Positions 34,195 to 45,705 are shown, counted from the stretch's first letter. The stretch: DNA of 64,000 nucleotides from Aquirufa beregesia (GCF_011090385.1 NZ_SEWW01000001.1:124001-188000), one strand, 5' to 3'. Made by a program: numbers and translations. The notes: generated by a model from the sequence alone, not told the origin.

Positions 34195-34858
34195 GAGAAA
34201 AGATTGGGGTGTAAATCTTGAATGGAATTAATTCCTCAGCCCATTTAGTATCAACATCACCCAGCCAGTGTATGCTGGTTGAATTCCATTTTATTAAATA
34301 ACTATCTCGGATGGAATGAATATAAAAAGCGAGCTCGGTGGCTTTAGAAAAAGGAAAAATATTGACTAAAGTCAATATTCCTGATTTCCGAAGAACGATG
34401 CAAGCTTGATGATGCTGGATGGATATACTTAATCCGTTTTCTTGAGATTGAGTAATTAGGGTTTCTAATTGATGTTGGTAGGTAATTTGGGACAAAGGAA
34501 ACCAATAACTTAATAAATCCTTCCATTCGCTGGGTACTAAAAAAAGCAAATTGGCTGCTTCGGACAGGATTTTTTGTACATGAATTTCTTGACCTATTAA
34601 TGCTTCTTCACCTAAGGCTTTTTCTAAAAAACCAATTCGGTATATGGGGCTATCGTATTTTTGAGGTATGAGTAAAAAATGTTGATGACAAAGGTGAGTA
34701 TGTACATTTTCCACTGTAGCAGGTGAAATTCCCTTTTTCTCCCAAAAATCCTTTTGAATTTTAGAAGATTTGTTCCATTCAATATGGCCTTGGTGAACTC
34801 CATTGGCATCATTGAATTCCAATCCATCCTCATGTAAATACACATGTAGCGTGTTCAT
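34184..34858 (-). CDS. DUF3822 family protein
   Basis: The family has no known biochemical role but is commonly encoded next to coaD in Bacteroidota, as here. Fold hints are the opening strand pair LHVYLHEDGLEFND and later VHTHLCHQHFLLIPQ and SIRDSYLIKWNSTSIHWLGD, which suggest an actin/ASKHA-like or related repeat. I choose the ATG giving MNTLHVYLHEDG; the longer frame starts at TTG and adds 39 residues of low similarity. The 3' end overlaps coaD by 11 bp. Confidence 0.78.
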   Translation of the reverse strand: MNTLHVYLHEDGLEFNDANGVHQGHIEWNKSSKIQKDFWEKKGISPATVENVHTHLCHQHFLLIPQKYDSPIYRIGFLEKALGEEALIGQEIHVQKILSEAANLLFLVPSEWKDLLSYWFPLSQITYQHQLETLITQSQENGLSISIQHHQACIVLRKSGILTLVNIFPFSKATELAFYIHSIRDSYLIKWNSTSIHWLGDVDTKWAEELIPFKIYTPIFSHEA

Positions 34859-34949
34859 GGAGTCAATAGAAGTAGCATTATTCAAATTTTCCAAGGCAAT
34901 TGCTGGGTATAGAGGTCGAAATTGCAAAAAAAATATGGGATAGGAATAA

Positions 34950-36626
<1,677 letters not shown>

Positions 36627-36644
36627 GGGGATCTTGTATTTATG

Positions 36645-36723
36645 CCAACTTAAAGATTTGTCAACTTAGGTTCGTCAACTTAGATTTGTCAACTTTTAAA
36701 AAGTTGACAAATCTTTAAGTTGG
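36645..36723. repeat. Triple 14-bp tandem repeat inside a 23-bp perfect inverted repeat
   Basis: Left arm CCAACTTAAAGATTTGTCAA plus CTT pairs perfectly with the arm at 36701-36723. Between and within them are three 14-bp units, GATTTGTCAACTTA, GGTTCGTCAACTTA and GATTTGTCAACTTT. The third unit can alternatively pair with the right arm through a 15-bp stem and 1-nt loop. The element lies between convergent genes, so termination is one possible role. Confidence 0.85.
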
Positions 36724-36780
36724 ATAAATCTACCTATTTCATCAATATAACTGGCGCAATAATCTGATAATCAGTATCGA

Positions 36781-38172
36781 TTACTTGGATTTTTTCACTT
36801 TCATATTCAATGCATCCCATTCTATGGGTTTGCCAATTTCAACGGAAGTATTACATAATACGGAAGGCCCAGCAGCTCTTAATCCAAAAGAGGCATCTTC
36901 AAACACAGTTTTTCCAGTTCTAATGGAATCAAAGAAATTGATAAAGTGGTCTAAACGGTCATCATAACCTTGAGGGGCATTGAATTCTATTTCATCTAGC
37001 ACTTTCATTCTTCTGTCATCTGGACTATATTTTGCATTATAATCAGCTAACATAGCGTCTTGCATAGCTTTTGGGAAACTTTCTAAAGAATCATAACCTC
37101 CCATACTGGCTACTTTTGCCCGCTTAAAATGCTTGATTTTTATTCCCCGATTTTTGACTTCAATCACACCTTCTGTACCTATCAAACGAGTTCCTTCTCC
37201 TCCACCTGCACCATCAGCTAAATTTACTCGGGTCATGAATTGAAATGCATTATGATTCTCTGTTTTACCATAGGTCATAAAACCAGTCAATAAATCATAG
37301 GCATCACGTCCATCTTTCCAATAATTAAGGGCTCCTTGAGCATATATTCTTTCAGGTCCTAAGGAATTAGTTACAGTATGCAAACCTGTCACATTATGAA
37401 CAAATAAATCACCAGCTACGCCGGTACCATAGGCTTTGTAATTTCTCCAACGGAAAAAACGTAGGGGGTCAAATGCCACTTTGGGTGCATCTCCTAGAAA
37501 CATATCCCATGAAACTGTTTGTAAACTAGCGTCCGTTGGTACGGAATATTGCCATGCTCCATTGGCTGAATTTCTATCCGTATAGGCCTCTACATAGGTA
37601 ATTTCACCAATGGTACCTTGTTGGTAATATTTACGCGCCTCCTGAAATACGACAGAGCTTGCTCTTTGAGAGCCTACCTGCAAGACCTTGCCACTGGCTT
37701 TTTGTGCAGCCACAACGGCTAAGCCTTCCTCTACATGGTGTACCATGGGTTTTTCACAGTACACATGTTTACCTGCTTTAAGGGCATCTATGGTGATATG
37801 ATCATGCCAATGGTCACTTGTACATACTAAAACGGCATCAATATCTTTTCGGGCTAAAATCTCTTTGTAATTTCTGGTGACAAAAATATCTTTGCCCCAT
37901 TTTTCCTGAGCTCGATCTAGTCTGCCTTGGTATAAATCGGCTACGGCCACTAATTCTACTCCAGGTACTTTTAGGGCAGTTGTGGCGTCATAATGACCAA
38001 TGATACCAGATCCAATTAATCCTATTCGGATGGTATCGTTTGGACTAACTTTGATCTTTTCTAATATTTGAGGTAATGGTCTTTCATCCGCCCCAAGCAA
38101 AGGAATTCCTCCCAATAGGAGTGAGGTACCTGCACTGAGTGATTGAATAAATTGTCGTCTACTTTTTTCCAT
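36781..38172 (-). CDS. Tat-exported Gfo/Idh/MocA-family oxidoreductase
   Basis: The N-terminus MEKSRRQFIQSLSAGTSLLL carries a twin-arginine signal, so the enzyme should be folded with its cofactor and exported. The NAD(P) fold shows IGLIGSGIIGHYDATTAL, CTSDHWHDHITIDALKAGKH and the conserved EKPMVHH with the catalytic-region lysine. The length of 463 residues suits periplasmic members. Substrate unknown; family members oxidise sugars or hydrolyse glycosides through a 3-keto step, which fits the DUF1080 protein elsewhere in the window. Confidence 0.92.
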   Translation of the reverse strand: MEKSRRQFIQSLSAGTSLLLGGIPLLGADERPLPQILEKIKVSPNDTIRIGLIGSGIIGHYDATTALKVPGVELVAVADLYQGRLDRAQEKWGKDIFVTRNYKEILARKDIDAVLVCTSDHWHDHITIDALKAGKHVYCEKPMVHHVEEGLAVVAAQKASGKVLQVGSQRASSVVFQEARKYYQQGTIGEITYVEAYTDRNSANGAWQYSVPTDASLQTVSWDMFLGDAPKVAFDPLRFFRWRNYKAYGTGVAGDLFVHNVTGLHTVTNSLGPERIYAQGALNYWKDGRDAYDLLTGFMTYGKTENHNAFQFMTRVNLADGAGGGEGTRLIGTEGVIEVKNRGIKIKHFKRAKVASMGGYDSLESFPKAMQDAMLADYNAKYSPDDRRMKVLDEIEFNAPQGYDDRLDHFINFFDSIRTGKTVFEDASFGLRAAGPSVLCNTSVEIGKPIEWDALNMKVKKSK

Positions 38173-38212
38173 GGTCTTGTAGCTTTAGTGTTTTCCAAAT
38201 TACAAATTATCT

Positions 38213-38258
38213 GGAAATAAAAAACCCTAATCTAACCTGCTAAGGAAAAATTAGGGTT
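38213..38258 (-). terminator. Terminator of the GapN-like gene
   Basis: On the minus strand AACCCTAAT and ATTAGGGTT form a 9-bp stem with an 18-nt loop, followed by a T-rich tract (TTTTTTATTT). It lies about 22 bp after the dehydrogenase stop. Confidence 0.75.
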
Positions 38259-38280
38259 CTATAAAATATTCGAAACCTAC

Positions 38281-39903
38281 TTATAGAATAAATCGAGTCG
38301 ATAAGAAATTAGATTGTTGATTTTCAACAATCTGATTCACAATATCCTTATTCGCTTGTGTAGCTTTGGTAGCTACTACTGTACGAATAGAGAATGAACG
38401 CAAAGCTGCCGTTACTGAGAGTGTACCTTCAGCCGAATCTTTACGACCTGTAAATGGGAATGAATCTGGACCACGCTGACATTGTGCGTTGATATTGACA
38501 CGTGATACTTGATTCACCGTTGCATCAATCAAGGCTGAAATTTGATTTGGATCTGTTCCAAATATAGCCACTTGCTGTCCATGTGATGATTCATGAATAT
38601 AATCAATTGGTACATTGATATCATCAAATGGAACCACTGGAACCACGGGTCCAAACTGCTCTTCTGACCAAACTTTCATCTTCTTATTTACTGGATACAA
38701 TAAAGCTGGAAAGAATAAAGATTTGGCATTTTCTCCACCATGTTTATTCAATACTTTGGCTCCATGTAATTTAGCATCTTCGATCAATTCCTTCAAATAG
38801 GCCGGTTTATTCGGTTCGGGAAGTGGAGTAATTTGTACACCGGGATCCCACACCATTCCAACTTTGATAGCTTCTATCTTTTCTGCTAATCCTTTATTGA
38901 ATGCATCAGCCAAACTACTATGTACAAAGATGATTTTGATCGCGGTACAACGTTGACCATTGAATGATAAAGAACCTAATAAACATTCATTAATCGCATT
39001 ATCCAATTGTGCACTTTCCGTCACAATCGCTGCATTTTTGGCATCTAAACCTAAAATAGCACGCAAACGATTCACTTTTGGGTGCATTTTCTTTAATTTA
39101 TCAGCCACTTTGGATGAACCAATCAAGGTTAACACATCAATTTTACCCGATTCCATCAATTGTGGAATAATGGAATTTCCACGACCATACAAGGTATTAA
39201 TAACACCAGCTGGGAAAGATTCTCTAAATGCTTCTAATAATGGGTAGTGCAATAAAGTACCGTGTTTCGGTGGTTTGAATAAAACCGTATTACCCATAAT
39301 TAATGCTGGGATTAAGGTGGTAAAGGTTTCGTTCAATGGATAGTTAAAAGGTCCCATACATAATACTACTCCTAAAGGCGAACGACGAACCTGTCCAATG
39401 ATACCTTCTTCAATCAAAAATGTCGAAGAATTTCTATCAATATCTTTTAATGCTCCAATCGTATCATAAATGTACTGAACAGTTCTGTCAAATTCTTTTT
39501 GCGAATCAGTTAATGATTTTCCGATTTCCCACATCAATAATTTAACCACCTCATCACGTTTCAAAATCATCTTTTGTGTGAATTTTTCTACACATTCAAT
39601 GCGTTTGTCAACCGACATGGAGGGCCATTCTCCACGACCATTGGAATAGGCTTTTACACCAGCATAGAGAACCTCCATGGCATCAGTAGCATCTGTAATA
39701 GGATATGATCCAATGCGCTTAGGTTCAAAACCTTTTTCTGATTTGATATAAATGGGAGACCAAACATCCTGAGTTTTGCCTTTCCATTGGCGCATCTCTC
39801 CATTCACTAAATATTCTCTTTGTTCGATCGGTTTGACCAAATCATATTCTTTCGGAATTTCTCCTTCTTTTGGAAACAGTTTTTCTAATTCACTCGATTG
39901 CAT
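38281..39903 (-). CDS. gapN: NADP-dependent glyceraldehyde-3-phosphate dehydrogenase (GapN-like aldehyde dehydrogenase)
   Basis: GapN oxidises glyceraldehyde 3-phosphate directly to 3-phosphoglycerate, making NADPH. The catalytic Cys319 is in SFNGQRCTAIK, the oxyanion Asn187 in GPFNYPLNETF, and INAQCQRGPDSFPFTGRKDS matches the GapN-type C-terminal region. The length of 540 residues is longer than the streptococcal form (475) because of an N-terminal extension. The position that usually reads ELGGK reads GLDAK (286-290), so the canonical general-base Glu seems to be replaced. It is monocistronic, with its own terminator. Confidence 0.85.
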   Translation of the reverse strand: MQSSELEKLFPKEGEIPKEYDLVKPIEQREYLVNGEMRQWKGKTQDVWSPIYIKSEKGFEPKRIGSYPITDATDAMEVLYAGVKAYSNGRGEWPSMSVDKRIECVEKFTQKMILKRDEVVKLLMWEIGKSLTDSQKEFDRTVQYIYDTIGALKDIDRNSSTFLIEEGIIGQVRRSPLGVVLCMGPFNYPLNETFTTLIPALIMGNTVLFKPPKHGTLLHYPLLEAFRESFPAGVINTLYGRGNSIIPQLMESGKIDVLTLIGSSKVADKLKKMHPKVNRLRAILGLDAKNAAIVTESAQLDNAINECLLGSLSFNGQRCTAIKIIFVHSSLADAFNKGLAEKIEAIKVGMVWDPGVQITPLPEPNKPAYLKELIEDAKLHGAKVLNKHGGENAKSLFFPALLYPVNKKMKVWSEEQFGPVVPVVPFDDINVPIDYIHESSHGQQVAIFGTDPNQISALIDATVNQVSRVNINAQCQRGPDSFPFTGRKDSAEGTLSVTAALRSFSIRTVVATKATQANKDIVNQIVENQQSNFLSTRFIL

Positions 39904-39984
39904 AGGTTGTATTTTTATGGTCGCAAATTTCAGCTATTTGAACAATTCAAAGAATTTATGGCATGTATTATTTGAATAGTAACA

Positions 39985-40020
39985 CTATTTTTTGAAATTA
40001 TTATAAAAATTTCAAAATAG
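39985..40020 (-). terminator. Inverted repeat at the end of the queA operon
   Basis: CTATTTTTTGAAATT and AATTTCAAAATAG pair over about 13 bp with two extra T on one side. It directly follows the stop of the 63-residue gene. It lacks a clean T run on the minus strand, so terminator function is uncertain. Confidence 0.45.
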
Positions 40021-40212
40021 CTATTGGTTAATTTCTGAATTCAAGGAGTACTTTCTCCTGATTCGATTGATCTGAAATCGCTTTTGATCTGTAAAACTGG
40101 CTTCATGCAGTTGGTTAAATTCGTAAAGCCAAGTAGAAAAGAGTTCGATGTCATTGGTTTTAAAAGCCAAAGCATCAATTTTTTTACTTATCAAATAGGT
40201 TTCAAATTTCAT
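40021..40212 (-). CDS. Small conserved protein of 63 residues
   Basis: The sequence begins MKFETYLISKKIDALAFKTN and ends with FTDQKRFQINRIRRKYSL. Similar small proteins with a KIDxxAF start, a central Trp and Phe, and an IRRKY-type end recur in Bacteroidota, as far as I recall, which supports this as a real gene. It has no membrane helix or signal. It overlaps the upstream MFS gene by 11 bp, implying translational coupling at the end of the queA-ispD-MMPL-MFS run. Function unknown. Confidence 0.75.
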   Translation of the reverse strand: MKFETYLISKKIDALAFKTNDIELFSTWLYEFNQLHEASFTDQKRFQINRIRRKYSLNSEINQ

Positions 40213-41386
40213 TTCTAGTCCAGTTTTTCCTAAAGCTCAATAAAACAACTAATGCAATAGTAGCTAATAATCCCGCAATGAAAAAGGGGAGAGGTATCAT
40301 TTGACTTAAACCTTTGTATAAATATCCCGACAAAAACGCCCCAATACCAATACCCATTTCTAAGGCAATATACATGGTGGCCATAGCTCTTCCCATGTGA
40401 TTTTTATGAGCTAAATCGGTGGTCCAAGCCGCTAATGTTGGGGTAGAAAAACCCCATGAAATACCAAATAATATGGCTGAAATAATTAAAGACAAAGCGG
40501 ATGCTGGAAATGCCAAAAGGAACATAGCCGCAATTAAAAATACACAGGAAATGATTAATACAGGTATTCTTCCGTGTTTATCTGAACTTTTTGAAAAGAA
40601 AAACCGAACAAAAATGGAAGCAATAGTGTATATCGTAAAATACAGGCCTTTGTTATGCCAGCCCACTAATTTGGTCGTATCAGGGAGCAGTGTAACAACC
40701 ACTCCCGAGGAAAATGCCATCAAGATCATGATCAAAAAAACCGGGGCTATTTTGGGTTCAAAAACATCATTCCAATTGATTTTAAACAGCTTTAATGAAA
40801 ATTTACTTTTCATACTTTTAGGCAATGTTTCCTCCAATTTCATTAAAATGACGATAGATGCTAAAGCAAATAGAGATGAAACATAAAACATGGGCTGTAA
40901 TCCAATGGAATTGGCTAATCCAGAACCTATACTTGGACCGATGGACATCCCCGTTGCTGTAAATATCCCTAAAGTACCTTGAGCTTCACCTCGTCGATGC
41001 TCTGGGATGATATCGGCTACATAAGCTGCCGTGGCAGTTGGTTTGGTGCCTGTCGACATACCATGTATAAAACGCAAGAAAAGAAAGGCTTGAACGGTAT
41101 GTACCATGGGATATATACCTCCACAGATGAAACAAACAATAGACCCAAATGCCATGACAGGCACGCGCCCAATATGATCAGTCAGTTTACCAGAAAATGG
41201 CCTGCTGAGCCCTGCAGTTAATGTAAATAACGCAATGATGTATCCAATGTATTCACTTCCTCCCATAGCTGCCAGATAATCCGGCAACTCAGGAATGATC
41301 ATGGAAAAACTAGCCGCAAATAAAAAGTTGCTAGAACATAATAACCAGAAGGGAATGGTATAGATTTTTTCCTCTTGTATCTCCAT
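40202..41386 (-). CDS. MFS transporter, 12 helices
   Basis: The 394-residue protein has 12 hydrophobic segments and motif A in GKLTDHIGRVPVMAFGS with a partial copy in SKSSDKHGRIPVLIIS. TGMSIGPSIGSGLANSIGL is a motif C-like antiporter element, so it may be an efflux permease (DHA1 type). It lies 1 bp after the MMPL transporter gene and overlaps the 63-residue gene. Substrate unknown. Confidence 0.88.
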   Translation of the reverse strand: MEIQEEKIYTIPFWLLCSSNFLFAASFSMIIPELPDYLAAMGGSEYIGYIIALFTLTAGLSRPFSGKLTDHIGRVPVMAFGSIVCFICGGIYPMVHTVQAFLFLRFIHGMSTGTKPTATAAYVADIIPEHRRGEAQGTLGIFTATGMSIGPSIGSGLANSIGLQPMFYVSSLFALASIVILMKLEETLPKSMKSKFSLKLFKINWNDVFEPKIAPVFLIMILMAFSSGVVVTLLPDTTKLVGWHNKGLYFTIYTIASIFVRFFFSKSSDKHGRIPVLIISCVFLIAAMFLLAFPASALSLIISAILFGISWGFSTPTLAAWTTDLAHKNHMGRAMATMYIALEMGIGIGAFLSGYLYKGLSQMIPLPFFIAGLLATIALVVLLSFRKNWTRNEI

Positions 41387-41387
41387 G

Positions 41388-43760
41388 TTAAATTTCTTCC
41401 TCTATGATGGTATCAATTTCTTTTTTATTCAATCCCATCAAAAAGGCAGGTAATAAAATCAGATTACAAATCATGGCCATCAATAAGGTTATTGATACCA
41501 ATATACCCAGTGCCTGAGTTCCCTTAAAGGTCGAAGCAGTAAAAATGAAGAAACCGAAAAACAAGATCATAGCCGTATAGAACATGGATACACCCGTTTT
41601 TTGAATGGTTATTTGAACTGCCCGTTTTACATTTTGCTGATTTTTTAACCACTCCTCTTTATACCTGGTTAAGAAATAAATGGTTCCATCGCTAGAAATG
41701 CCAAAAGCAATGGAAAAAATTAGAATGGTACTTGGTTTCAAGGCTATATTAAAATAGCCCATCAAACCTGCTGTGATTATGAGTGGAATCAAACTAGGCA
41801 AGGTGGATATAATGACCATTTTCCATGAACGAAATAAAAAAGCCATCAATAGACAAATTAACACAATAGCCGTTAAGGTACTTTCTATTAAGTTTTTCTG
41901 TAAATATTCCGTATTAAAAGAATTGATAACCGAATTTCCGGTTACATCTGCTTGATAGGCATTAGGACTATCTTGGGCTAATATTTCTCCTGTATCAGGG
42001 TCAGTTCTAAAAATACTATCAATCTTGGGCTGTAAAATTTGATATAATTCCTTTGTTCTTACTGTACCTGCATCAGCCATTTGATAGGAGATACGGGTAT
42101 GCTGTTTTTCTTTGTCTATGAATCCAGCAAATAAGTTGTTTTTTCCTGATAAACTGGATTGAAAGTCTTTTAATTTATTTAATTCATCAATACCCGGTAA
42201 AGTGAAATATTTGGGGTCACCACCTCGGTATACTTGGTATAAATACTTGGTAGCAGTCAAAATCGAAAGTCCAGTAGTAAATTCAGGGTATTTAGCCATG
42301 AGCTTTTCTGTTCTTTTCATTTTGGACAATATTTCGGGACTTAATGCCTTACCTGGACTTTTAGCATCCACAGAAATTTCAAAAGGTATGATACCATGAA
42401 AATGCTTTTCAATGAATTTTAAATCGGAATAAATCGCATTTTCTCGAGGTAAATCATCAACGATAAATCCAATTGCCTTAATTTGCAATAAGCCATATAC
42501 AGAAATCATCAGAAGCAGGATCACTGTTCCATAAATGGATTTTCTATGATGTAAAACCCAATTTTCAATTCGAATTAAGAATAAATTGACTCTTTTGGAC
42601 TCAAAATGTGCCAAGTCCTTTGGACGTGGAGGAGCCAAGAAACTAAAGAAAATGGGAATTAAAAGTAAGGATAACAAAAAGGTAAACATGACATTGACCG
42701 AAGCCACTATTCCAAATTCAACTAATAAACCTGAACCAGTAAAACTGAATACGCCAAAGCCAATGGAAGTAGTTAAATTGGCCAAAAATAAGGTTCTACC
42801 CACTTTAGAGGCACTTTCTTGTAAAGAAAACAACTTGTTCTGAGTCTGAATATAGGTTTCATGGTATTTGTTCAACAAGAAAATTACATTCGGTATACCA
42901 ATCACTACGATAAGTGGAGGGATTAAACCCGAGAGTAATGTGATTTTGAAACCTAGAAATACGATGGTAGCCAAGGATGCAAGTATACCAATCAATATTA
43001 CGATTAATGCAAAAAATACGACTTGAATAGACCTAAAAAAGAACAATAAGATGAGTGAGGTCACCAGAATTGCTAAGCCTAGAAATATGATTAATTCCTT
43101 GGTTACTTGGGAAGTATACTCCGTACGGATAAATGGCATTCCCGAGAAATGAATATCCCGTTTTGTTTTTAAACGATAATCTTCTCCTAATTGCTTTATT
43201 TTCTTGACTAAAGTGATTCTTCCTTTATCGTTAATCGTCTTTTGATCGAGAGTAATTAGTAACAAATGGACCTTATAATCATCCGTATATAAGAAATTAG
43301 TAAAAATGGGTAATCGGCTAATTTTACTTTTTAAGGTATCCAAACGTTCCTGCGTAGTCGGTAAACTGGCATCCCAAATGGTTCTAGTTTTGAATTTTTT
43401 ATCAGTACTGTCAATGTAAACCTCAGGTAGATTGGATAAGGATAAAATGTTTTTGATCCCAGATAATTGTTTGATATCTGAACTAAGATTTTTCCATGCA
43501 TCAAACTCTGCAGGAGTAAAAAGTTGAGGATTTTCTAATCCTATAACCATCACGTTTCCATCTTCCCCGTACTTCTTTTTGAAACCTTCATATAGTTGAA
43601 ATCGCTCATCCGTTTTGGGTAAGATTTTGGCTAATTCATAGCTTAATTGAATCTGAGAAGCTTTGTAAATGAGTCCTGCTGTGAGTAGAGTTAATACAAA
43701 CAGGATAACAATTTTATGTTTTAATATATTGGATCCAATCCAATCCCAGGCGTTTTTCAT
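41388..43760 (-). CDS. MMPL/RND-superfamily transporter
   Basis: The 790-residue protein has two repeats of one helix, a large periplasmic domain and five helices. Membrane blocks include LIILFFFRSIQVVFFALIVI with GFKITLLSGLIPPLIVVIGI, and in the second half SIAFGISSDGTIYFLTRYKE. This matches the hopanoid/lipid RND (MMPL) type of exporter instead of a drug RND, and no adaptor gene is adjacent. The gene lies 2 bp after ispD and just before an MFS gene. It might move lipids or isoprenoid products, which is only suggested by context. Confidence 0.88.
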   Translation of the reverse strand: MKNAWDWIGSNILKHKIVILFVLTLLTAGLIYKASQIQLSYELAKILPKTDERFQLYEGFKKKYGEDGNVMVIGLENPQLFTPAEFDAWKNLSSDIKQLSGIKNILSLSNLPEVYIDSTDKKFKTRTIWDASLPTTQERLDTLKSKISRLPIFTNFLYTDDYKVHLLLITLDQKTINDKGRITLVKKIKQLGEDYRLKTKRDIHFSGMPFIRTEYTSQVTKELIIFLGLAILVTSLILLFFFRSIQVVFFALIVILIGILASLATIVFLGFKITLLSGLIPPLIVVIGIPNVIFLLNKYHETYIQTQNKLFSLQESASKVGRTLFLANLTTSIGFGVFSFTGSGLLVEFGIVASVNVMFTFLLSLLLIPIFFSFLAPPRPKDLAHFESKRVNLFLIRIENWVLHHRKSIYGTVILLLMISVYGLLQIKAIGFIVDDLPRENAIYSDLKFIEKHFHGIIPFEISVDAKSPGKALSPEILSKMKRTEKLMAKYPEFTTGLSILTATKYLYQVYRGGDPKYFTLPGIDELNKLKDFQSSLSGKNNLFAGFIDKEKQHTRISYQMADAGTVRTKELYQILQPKIDSIFRTDPDTGEILAQDSPNAYQADVTGNSVINSFNTEYLQKNLIESTLTAIVLICLLMAFLFRSWKMVIISTLPSLIPLIITAGLMGYFNIALKPSTILIFSIAFGISSDGTIYFLTRYKEEWLKNQQNVKRAVQITIQKTGVSMFYTAMILFFGFFIFTASTFKGTQALGILVSITLLMAMICNLILLPAFLMGLNKKEIDTIIEEEI

Positions 43761-43762
43761 GT

Positions 43763-44452
43763 TTATGCATTTTGAGTCAATGCCTCGGCAATCAGCATAT
43801 CCTCAGGAGTTGTAATTTTAATATTGGAATAATTTCCTTCCACTAATTGGATTTCGGTGCCCAATAATTCCACGACACTCGCATCATCCGTAAAAAAATC
43901 TTGGTATTCTTGTTGGAAAGCTTTCTTTAAAAGAGAAACTTCGAAAATTTGAGGCGTTTGAATCAGTTTAATTTGTGTACGATCTAGCGGAAAATAAATG
44001 TTTTCGTTGGGGTCCCATTGGCGAATAGAGTCCTTACTTGAAACAGCCAAAACCGCATTTCCATGCTTTTGGGCATGTTGAAATGCTTGCTGAATACAAG
44101 TCACGGATACCAAAGGTCTTACCCCATCATGAATTGCCACAAGAGCATGGTGATTTATTAAAATAGCTTGTACTCCTTGTTGACTCGAATGAAAGCGGGT
44201 ATTACCACCTTTCACTAACTGATGTGGACATTGTTGGAGAATTTCAGGATGTTCTTGACAAAGTAAATGCCAAGTAGGAAATTGATCCTGAGGCAAAACT
44301 AAAATCAATTCAATATCAGCAAATGCTTTTTTGAATTGTAATAGTGTATGGTATAAAATGGGTTTGCCTTGAAGGAGCAAAAATTGTTTAGGAACGGCAC
44401 TTTTCATTCGCTGTCCAGTACCTCCGGCTACAATGATGGCATATTTCTTCAA
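43763..44452 (-). CDS. ispD: 2-C-methyl-D-erythritol 4-phosphate cytidylyltransferase
   Basis: IspD makes CDP-methylerythritol in the non-mevalonate isoprenoid pathway. The CTP-binding motif AIIVAGGTGQRMKSAVPKQF, VAIHDGVRPLVS, QTPQIFEVSLLKKAF and TDDASVVE are characteristic. The length of 229 residues is normal. It lies 17 bp after queA and before the MMPL transporter. Its product pathway supplies the dimethylallyl donor used by MiaA in this window. Confidence 0.95.
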   Translation of the reverse strand: MKKYAIIVAGGTGQRMKSAVPKQFLLLQGKPILYHTLLQFKKAFADIELILVLPQDQFPTWHLLCQEHPEILQQCPHQLVKGGNTRFHSSQQGVQAILINHHALVAIHDGVRPLVSVTCIQQAFQHAQKHGNAVLAVSSKDSIRQWDPNENIYFPLDRTQIKLIQTPQIFEVSLLKKAFQQEYQDFFTDDASVVELLGTEIQLVEGNYSNIKITTPEDMLIAEALTQNA

Positions 44453-44469
44453 AACAAACCCGATTTTAT

Positions 44470-45522
44470 TTAGATGATTAACATAACGTCACCATAACTA
44501 AAGAAACGATATTTTTCTTTAATGGCTTGTTGGTATGCTTCATGAATTAATTCATATCCACCAAACGCCGAAGTCATCATCAATAATATAGACTCAGGTA
44601 AATGGAAATTAGTTAATAAAGCAGTTGGTATTTTAAACTCGTAGGGAGGGAAAATGAATTTATCTGTCCAGCTATTGATAGGCTTTAAATGACCACTAGC
44701 AGAAACAGAAGATTCCAACGCTTTCATGACCGTAGTTCCCACCGATAACACATGTTTTTTGTTGTCAATGGCTTGATTCACATAATCACATGTATCTTGA
44801 TTGATGATAAAATGTTCAGAGTCTGTTTTATGTTTGGTTAAATCTTCCACATCCACTTGACGGAAAGTACCCAAACCTACATGTAAGGTGATAGGAGTAA
44901 ACTGCGAACCATTCAGTTCCATTCTTTTCATGATGATCTTAGAGAAGTGCAATCCAGCCGTTGGAGCAGCTACAGCACCCACATGCTCAGCATAAATGGT
45001 TTGAAACCTCTCAGCATCTTCAGGAGTAGCCTCTCTTTTCGAACGAATTTCCTCTGGAAGTGGAGTTTCCCCCAATTCGTGAATGGCCGCCATTAAAGCT
45101 TCATGGTCTCCATCATACAGGAAACGGATAGTTCTTCCACGTGATGTGGTATTGTCAATAACCTCCGCTACTAAATCAGAATCACCAAAATATAATTTAT
45201 TACCTACACGAATTTTACGAGCAGGATCTACCAAAACATCCCATAGACGATGTTCACGATTCAATTCTCTAAGTAAAAATACTTCAATTTGAGCACCAGT
45301 CTTTTCCTTGTTTCCATACAATCTAGCCGGAAAAACTTTGGTGTTGTTGGTTACTAACACATCTCCTTCTCCGAAGTAATCAACGATATCAGTGAATTTC
45401 TTATGTTCAATGGTTTTGTTTTTTCTGTTTACAACCATCATGCGAGCGTCTTCGCGGTTATCAGTTGGATGTAAGGCAATTAAACTTTGAGGTAAATCGA
45501 ATCTGAATTCAGATAATTTCAT
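44470..45522 (-). CDS. queA: S-adenosylmethionine:tRNA ribosyltransferase-isomerase
   Basis: QueA makes epoxyqueuosine in tRNAs with GUN anticodons. The start [61 protein letters not shown], and [17 protein letters not shown] are typical. The length of 350 residues is standard. It heads the operon with ispD and the transporters, with a minus-strand -7 element about 95 bp upstream. Confidence 0.96.
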   Translation of the reverse strand: MKLSEFRFDLPQSLIALHPTDNREDARMMVVNRKNKTIEHKKFTDIVDYFGEGDVLVTNNTKVFPARLYGNKEKTGAQIEVFLLRELNREHRLWDVLVDPARKIRVGNKLYFGDSDLVAEVIDNTTSRGRTIRFLYDGDHEALMAAIHELGETPLPEEIRSKREATPEDAERFQTIYAEHVGAVAAPTAGLHFSKIIMKRMELNGSQFTPITLHVGLGTFRQVDVEDLTKHKTDSEHFIINQDTCDYVNQAIDNKKHVLSVGTTVMKALESSVSASGHLKPINSWTDKFIFPPYEFKIPTALLTNFHLPESILLMMTSAFGGYELIHEAYQQAIKEKYRFFSYGDVMLII

Positions 45523-45615
45523 TCGTATGGGGTTTGAAAATGAAAAACGTTGAATTAATTAGTTGAAAAAATTAAAACAATCGTTCATTTATTTTTGAAC
45601 TAAAAAAACAATTTG

Positions 45616-45648
45616 CAAATATACACTTTTCAAGGGGGGCTTGTCAAG
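45616..45648 (-). promoter_or_regulatory. Promoter of the queA operon
   Basis: The plus-strand CAAATATA is TATATTTG on the minus strand, an exact TAnnTTTG match. A CTTG-type -33 element lies about 21 bp upstream. It would give a leader of some 85 nt to queA. Confidence 0.5.
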
Positions 45649-45705
45649 GTAATTTTTCGAAACAATCAAAAGCTAAGGAGGTTAAGCAATAGAATATTGA
45701 TTATT

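Noticed and set aside
40419-40886. 155-residue plus-strand frame within the MFS gene
   Set aside because: It is antisense to a clear 12-helix transporter and shows only reverse-translation bias.
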